From Candidatus Paralachnospira caecorum (GTDB lineage: Bacteria > Bacillota > Clostridia > Lachnospirales > Lachnospiraceae), in NCBI GenBank assembly GCA_904379015.1, contig CAJFHG010000032.1, forward strand, positions 1 to 33,795: a DNA stretch of 33,795 nucleotides. The letters are read 5' to 3'. The notes below the pieces were generated by a model. It did no database searches, had not been told where the DNA came from, and saw only the letters and a program-made list of their open reading frames with translations. A program made the translations under genes and the position numbers. Below, piece after piece: positions 30,310 to 33,795 of this stretch; the stretch's first letter is position 1, and the number at the start of each line of letters is the position of its first letter.

Positions 30310-31167
30310 ATGGCACTTACGAACAGATATGACTTTGTAATGCTTTTTGATGTGGAAAATGGGAATCCAAATGGTGATCCAGATGCAGGAAACGCGCCGA
30401 GAGTCGATGCCGAATCTGGATATGGATATATTACAGATGTCTGCCTGAAACGTAAGATCAGAAATTATGTTGAGCTTGTGAAAGAGGGGGAGCCCGGATA
30501 TAATATTCTGATCAAACCGGACCGTTCGTTGAATGCTAAATTTACAGCTGCTTATGAAACAGAAGGGTTAAAGACAAAAAATAAAGGGAAAGACCCGGAT
30601 GAAGTGAAGAAGGCAAGAGATTACATGTGCCGTACCTATTATGATGTCAGAACATTTGGGGCGGTCATGTCGACCGGGGATGATCCCTGCGGAATTGTAA
30701 GAGGACCGGTGCAAATTAACTTTGCAAGAAGTATTTCACCCGTCAATATTCAGGATGTTACGATTACCCGTCAGGCACGGACCACAGAGGACAGAAAAGA
30801 GACTGGTGATACTGAAATGGGAAGAAAGAGCGTGATTCCCTATGCTCTTTACCGGGCAGAGGGGTACGTTTCCGCAACGCTGGCAAACAAATCTACCGGT
30901 CTGTCAGAAGACGATGTGGAACTTCTCTGGTCCGCAATCATAAATATGTTTGAAAATGATCATAGTGCGGCAAGGGGTAAAATGTGCATGAGAAAGCTGT
31001 ATATATTTAAGCATGAAAATGTGCTCGGCAATTGTCCGTCTCATATTCTTTTCGATAAGATAAAAGTCGAGGAAAAGAATGATGCTGTTCCAAGAGGATT
31101 TGGTGATTATGAAATCTGTGTGGACAGGGACATGCCGGCTGGTGTTGAATTGATCGAAAAAATATGA
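30310..31167 (+). CDS. cas7c: Type I-C Cascade backbone Cas7c (Csd2)
   Basis: Cas7 subunits polymerise along the crRNA spacer to form the Cascade backbone. The 285-residue product begins with the RAMP strand YDFVMLFDVENGNPNGDPDAGNAPR, the standard Csd2/Csh2 opening, and carries RTFGAVMSTG and IVRGPVQINFARSISPV downstream. Its ATG is one base after the cas8c stop, behind an ACGGAGGA site. Its end overlaps cas4 by four bases. Confidence 0.95.
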   Translation: MALTNRYDFVMLFDVENGNPNGDPDAGNAPRVDAESGYGYITDVCLKRKIRNYVELVKEGEPGYNILIKPDRSLNAKFTAAYETEGLKTKNKGKDPDEVKKARDYMCRTYYDVRTFGAVMSTGDDPCGIVRGPVQINFARSISPVNIQDVTITRQARTTEDRKETGDTEMGRKSVIPYALYRAEGYVSATLANKSTGLSEDDVELLWSAIINMFENDHSAARGKMCMRKLYIFKHENVLGNCPSHILFDKIKVEEKNDAVPRGFGDYEICVDRDMPAGVELIEKI

Positions 31168-31838
31168 AGTCAATAGAAATCACGATCCGTTCCATTCAGC
31201 ATTATTTGTATTGCCCGCATCGTTGGGGCTTGATGGAGATTGATAAAGCGTGGGCAGAAAATATCTATGTGACAAAGGCAAATTTGATGCACGAGCGCGT
31301 ACATGATCCGGAAAAAAACTATACGATGCGGGGGAAAAAGGTATTTACTTCCGTCCCTGTATATCATGATCTTGAACCATATAATTTGTATGGAGTAACG
31401 GACTGCCTGGAACTCACCAGGGATGATGCAGGAATTTCTGTTGATGGAAGTGAAAAAAAGTATCATATTTCCATTGTGGAGTACAAGCCAACTATGCCCA
31501 AAAATCTGGAATACAGAGATGATGATCTGATGCAGGTATTTGCCCAGAAAGTCTGTGTAGATTATGTATTTGGCGGAGATTGCGACGGTTTGATTTATTA
31601 TGCGGATGTAAAAAAGAGGATCGTCCTGCCTCTCAGAGAAAATTTTAGAGAATACGATGCACAGCTTAAGGCAACGCTGAAAGAAATGAGAAAGTATTTA
31701 AGTGAAGGAAGGATTCCTGCGATCAGAAAAGGACAGAAATGCAGCGGATGCTCTATGAAAGATCTGTGTATGCCTTCCATAAAGCCGATAAAAAGTTTTC
31801 GGGCTGAAATAGAAAAGATAGAGGGAACGGAGTTATGA
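31164..31838 (+). CDS. cas4: CRISPR adaptation exonuclease Cas4
   Basis: Cas4 trims new spacers and checks their PAM together with Cas1-Cas2. The 224-residue product has four cysteines placed for a 4Fe-4S cluster: C17 in YCPHRWGL and C193, C196 and C202 in the C-terminal CSGCSMKDLC. A RecB-type nuclease core with VEYKPTMPKN lies between them. It overlaps both cas7c and cas1 by four bases, indicating tight co-expression with the integrase. Confidence 0.94.
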   Translation: MKSIEITIRSIQHYLYCPHRWGLMEIDKAWAENIYVTKANLMHERVHDPEKNYTMRGKKVFTSVPVYHDLEPYNLYGVTDCLELTRDDAGISVDGSEKKYHISIVEYKPTMPKNLEYRDDDLMQVFAQKVCVDYVFGGDCDGLIYYADVKKRIVLPLRENFREYDAQLKATLKEMRKYLSEGRIPAIRKGQKCSGCSMKDLCMPSIKPIKSFRAEIEKIEGTEL

Positions 31839-32857
31839 GAAAACTATTAAATACGGTTTATGTTACAAATGAATCTGCCTATCTGACATTGGACGGAGAA
31901 AATCTTGTATGTAAAATAGATGGTGAGATTAAGCTTCGGATTCCCTTTGAGAACATTGAAAATATTGTCTGCTTTAATTATGTTGGCTGTTCTCCTGCAC
32001 TGATGGGAAAATGTGTGGGCAAAACCATTCCTATAAATTTTATATCACCTCAGGGACGATTTTTGGCCAAAGTCTGCGGCGAGACAAAAGGAAATGTTTT
32101 TTTGAGGGTGGCACAGATTGATAAATTCAGAGAATCTGGGCTTGAACTTGCTCAGAATACGATGGCTGCGAAATTCAGCAACACCCGGCAGGTAATACGG
32201 CGCACGTTGCATGATAATCCGGAATTGCGTGAAGACACAGAAATACGAAAGGTGATTGAAATACTGACAACAGGAATCAATCAGTTATATCAGGCACAGA
32301 GCATAGAGGAGATTGTTGGTATAGAAGGATATTGTGCACAAAGTTACTTTTCCGTATTTAATAAACTGATCACAAATAAGAAGGTGCCATTTACATTTGA
32401 ACTTCGTACAAAGAGGCCGCCTCTGGATCCGATCAATGCAGTACTGTCTTTTGTGTATACATTGGCCACCAGCGAGTTTGCAGCGGCATTAGAAACAGTT
32501 GGGCTGGACAGCTATATTGGATTTTGCCATACACTGAGGAGCGGAAGGGTTTCGCTGGCATGCGATTTGGTAGAGGAAGCAAGATGTCTCGTTGAACGAT
32601 TTGTAATTACGCTGTTAAATCTTCAGATCATTGGCGAAAAAGACTTTGAACATCAGGTGTCAGGGGCGGTCTGGCTAAATGATGAAGGACGCAAAAAGGT
32701 ATTGACCCGATGGCAGGAAAAGAAGCGTTCGGATATGATGCATCCGTATCTCAAACAGAAAATCCCGATGGGGCTTCTGCCATATGTTCAGAGTAATCTT
32801 CTGGCAAAATATGTACGGGGCGATATTGAAACTTATCCAGCTTTTCTTATGAAGTAG
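31835..32857 (+). CDS. cas1: CRISPR integrase Cas1
   Basis: Cas1 inserts new spacers at the leader end of the array. The 340-residue protein has the N-terminal beta domain and a helical domain with metal ligands E164 (GIEGYCAQSYF), H232 (FCHTLRSGR) and D244 (LACDLVEEAR). All three expected positions are present. Its ATG lies within the last codons of cas4, and cas2 follows after 19 bases. The subtype I-C pattern RPPLDPINAVLSFVYTL is clear. Confidence 0.96.
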   Translation: MRKLLNTVYVTNESAYLTLDGENLVCKIDGEIKLRIPFENIENIVCFNYVGCSPALMGKCVGKTIPINFISPQGRFLAKVCGETKGNVFLRVAQIDKFRESGLELAQNTMAAKFSNTRQVIRRTLHDNPELREDTEIRKVIEILTTGINQLYQAQSIEEIVGIEGYCAQSYFSVFNKLITNKKVPFTFELRTKRPPLDPINAVLSFVYTLATSEFAAALETVGLDSYIGFCHTLRSGRVSLACDLVEEARCLVERFVITLLNLQIIGEKDFEHQVSGAVWLNDEGRKKVLTRWQEKKRSDMMHPYLKQKIPMGLLPYVQSNLLAKYVRGDIETYPAFLMK

Positions 32858-32876
32858 ACAGAGGGTGATTAATATT

Positions 32877-33167
32877 ATGATGGTTTTGATCAGTTATGAT
32901 GTGAGTACTGTAAGTCCAGCAGGAAAAACCAGATTAAGGAAGGTTGCAAAAGAGTGCCAGAATCATGCTCAAAGAGTACAGAACTCAGTGTTTGAGGCTG
33001 ACCTTGATTATTCTGCATTTTTGAGGCTGAAAGACAGATTAGTGAAATTGATCGACCCTGAGCAGGATAGCCTGAGATTTTATTATTTGGGGAATAACTG
33101 GGAGAAAAGAGTTGAGCATGTAGGGGCCAAGAAAACCTATAATCCGGAAGGTGTTATCATTGTATAA
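32877..33167 (+). CDS. cas2: CRISPR adaptation protein Cas2
   Basis: Cas2 bridges the two Cas1 dimers in the integration complex. The 96-residue product begins MMVLISYDVSTVSPAGKTRLRKVAK, with the conserved Asp at position 8, and ends with the type I-C EHVGAKKTYNPEGVIIV tail. I chose the ATG at 32877 because AGAGGGTGAT lies about 9 bases upstream. An in-frame GTG at 32865 is part of that site and would add four residues not seen in the family. It is the last cas gene before the leader. Confidence 0.95.
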   Translation: MMVLISYDVSTVSPAGKTRLRKVAKECQNHAQRVQNSVFEADLDYSAFLRLKDRLVKLIDPEQDSLRFYYLGNNWEKRVEHVGAKKTYNPEGVIIV

Positions 33168-33320
33168 TGATGATGGCGAAGCTGGGATGATTGTTAAAAA
33201 GCAGCAGGTTCGCCTAAATGATGGGTGAAATAGTTGTCTTAAATTGATATAATATGTGTGTTAAATTGGTCCGTCCCTAGATGTGTGGCGTGTGGTTGCT
33301 TATCTGCACAAGATGTAGCG
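33168..33320 (+). promoter_or_regulatory. CRISPR leader with extended -10 promoter
   Basis: This 153-base non-coding stretch lies between cas2 and the first repeat and is AT-rich in its first half. TATAAT at 33248-33253 is preceded by TG at 33245-33246, an extended -10 element, with no clear -35. Transcription from here would run into the array. The last 50 bases before repeat 1 are GT-rich and probably hold the sequence recognised during spacer integration. Confidence 0.65.
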
Positions 33321-33795
33321 GTCACGTCCCGCGAGGGACGTGTGAGTAGAAATCCGCATCACTGCCAATTCCTGGTAGGTGTAGTACGTCACGTCCCGCG
33401 AGGGACGTGTGAGTAGAAATCATTCTGACCGTACAGGCAATCAATTTCTATCCCGTCACGTCCCGCGAGGGACGTGTGAGTAGAAATCGTCTGATTAGGC
33501 TCATGTCGTCACCTCCCAGTCGTCACGTCCCGCGAGGGACGTGTGAGTAGAAATTTGCTGCGTCAGCCATGATGGAGGGCGCGGTGAACCGTCACGTCCC
33601 GCGAGGGACGTGTGAGTAGAAATTGTCGTCTACGTAGTACATCTCGTACCCTTTCCGTCACGTCCCGCGAGGGACGTGTGAGTAGAAATTATCCCTCCCG
33701 GACAGCGTGATAACAGACATTGGTCACGTCCCGCGAGGGACGTGTGAGTAGAAATAATCCCTGTAGAGTTGTAAATTGCACCTGTTACATGTCAC
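33321..33795 (+). CRISPR. Type I-C CRISPR array, seven full repeats plus the first 5 bases of an eighth; continues past the window
   Basis: Seven identical 33-base repeats start at 33321, 33388, 33455, 33522, 33591, 33657 and 33723, and GTCAC at 33791-33795 begins an eighth. Each repeat starts GTCACGTCCC, contains the palindrome CACGTCCC-GCGA-GGGACGTG (8-bp stem) and ends GTGTGAGTAGAAAT. The seven spacers are 34, 34, 34, 36, 33, 33 and 35 bases long. The ATAGAAAT/GTAGAAAT-like end and 33-base length fit type I-C. The leader is on the left, so spacers nearest 33354 are the newest. No repeat variant is seen, so this is the fresh end of an active-looking array. Confidence 0.99.

Noticed and set aside
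33270-33298. Possible degenerate CRISPR repeat in the leader (CGTCCC followed by GTGTGG and CGTGTG)
   Set aside because: Only short pieces resemble the repeat, spacing is wrong and the palindrome is absent; treated as leader sequence.

Overview
This is a chromosomal window from a spore-forming Gram-positive bacterium, most likely a Clostridia/Lachnospiraceae-type Firmicute. The evidence is the sporulation and germination genes (gpr, spoIIP, a GerMN lipoprotein), strong AGGAGG-type ribosome binding sites, TTG and GTG starts, and a clostridial-style housekeeping order (comEC ... holA ... rpsT, gpr, spoIIP). No phage, transposase, rRNA or tRNA gene was found. The left 25.5 kb is visibly GC-rich; the CRISPR-Cas block at the right end is clearly more AT-rich.

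Layout. (1) 1-2398: the end of a sodium:neurotransmitter-symporter-type transporter, then argB-argD (arginine/ornithine biosynthesis). (2) 2415-2901: a hairpin that buries the ribosome binding site of a small YdcZ/DUF606 membrane protein. (3) 2906-9172: comEA, an OmpR-type response regulator, its sensor kinase, a GerMN lipoprotein and comEC, all co-directional. A signalling trio thus sits between two DNA-uptake genes. (4) 9169-11182: a PfkB sugar kinase with its own promoter, then holA. (5) 11282-16871, minus strand: hyuA-hyuB-nhaC, driven by a strong promoter and a roughly 380-nt leader. I read the leader as a lysine riboswitch (L box) followed by an intrinsic terminator. (6) 16902-19853: rpsT on the minus strand with its own promoter and terminator, and gpr-spoIIP on the plus strand. 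(7) 19878-23124: a cobalamin riboswitch controlling the cobalt ECF transporter cbiM-cbiN-cbiQ-cbiO, closed by a strong terminator. (8) 23201-25458: a PflX-type radical SAM protein and an RlmI-type rRNA methyltransferase. (9) 25562 to the end: a complete type I-C CRISPR-Cas operon (cas3-cas5c-cas8c-cas7c-cas4-cas1-cas2), an internal cas11c start inside cas8c, a leader, and an array of seven complete 33-nt repeats that runs off the window.

The least ordinary parts are two. First, a lysine-sensing RNA appears to control an ATP-dependent hydantoinase/oxoprolinase pair together with an NhaC-family carrier. NhaC-type carriers under lysine riboswitches are predicted lysine transporters, so the operon may import lysine or scavenge it from a cyclic precursor. 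Second, the response regulator-kinase-GerMN lipoprotein trio resembles the actinobacterial MtrA-MtrB-LpqB arrangement but lies inside a competence gene cluster. All assignments come from reading the sequence; no database search or folding program was run.
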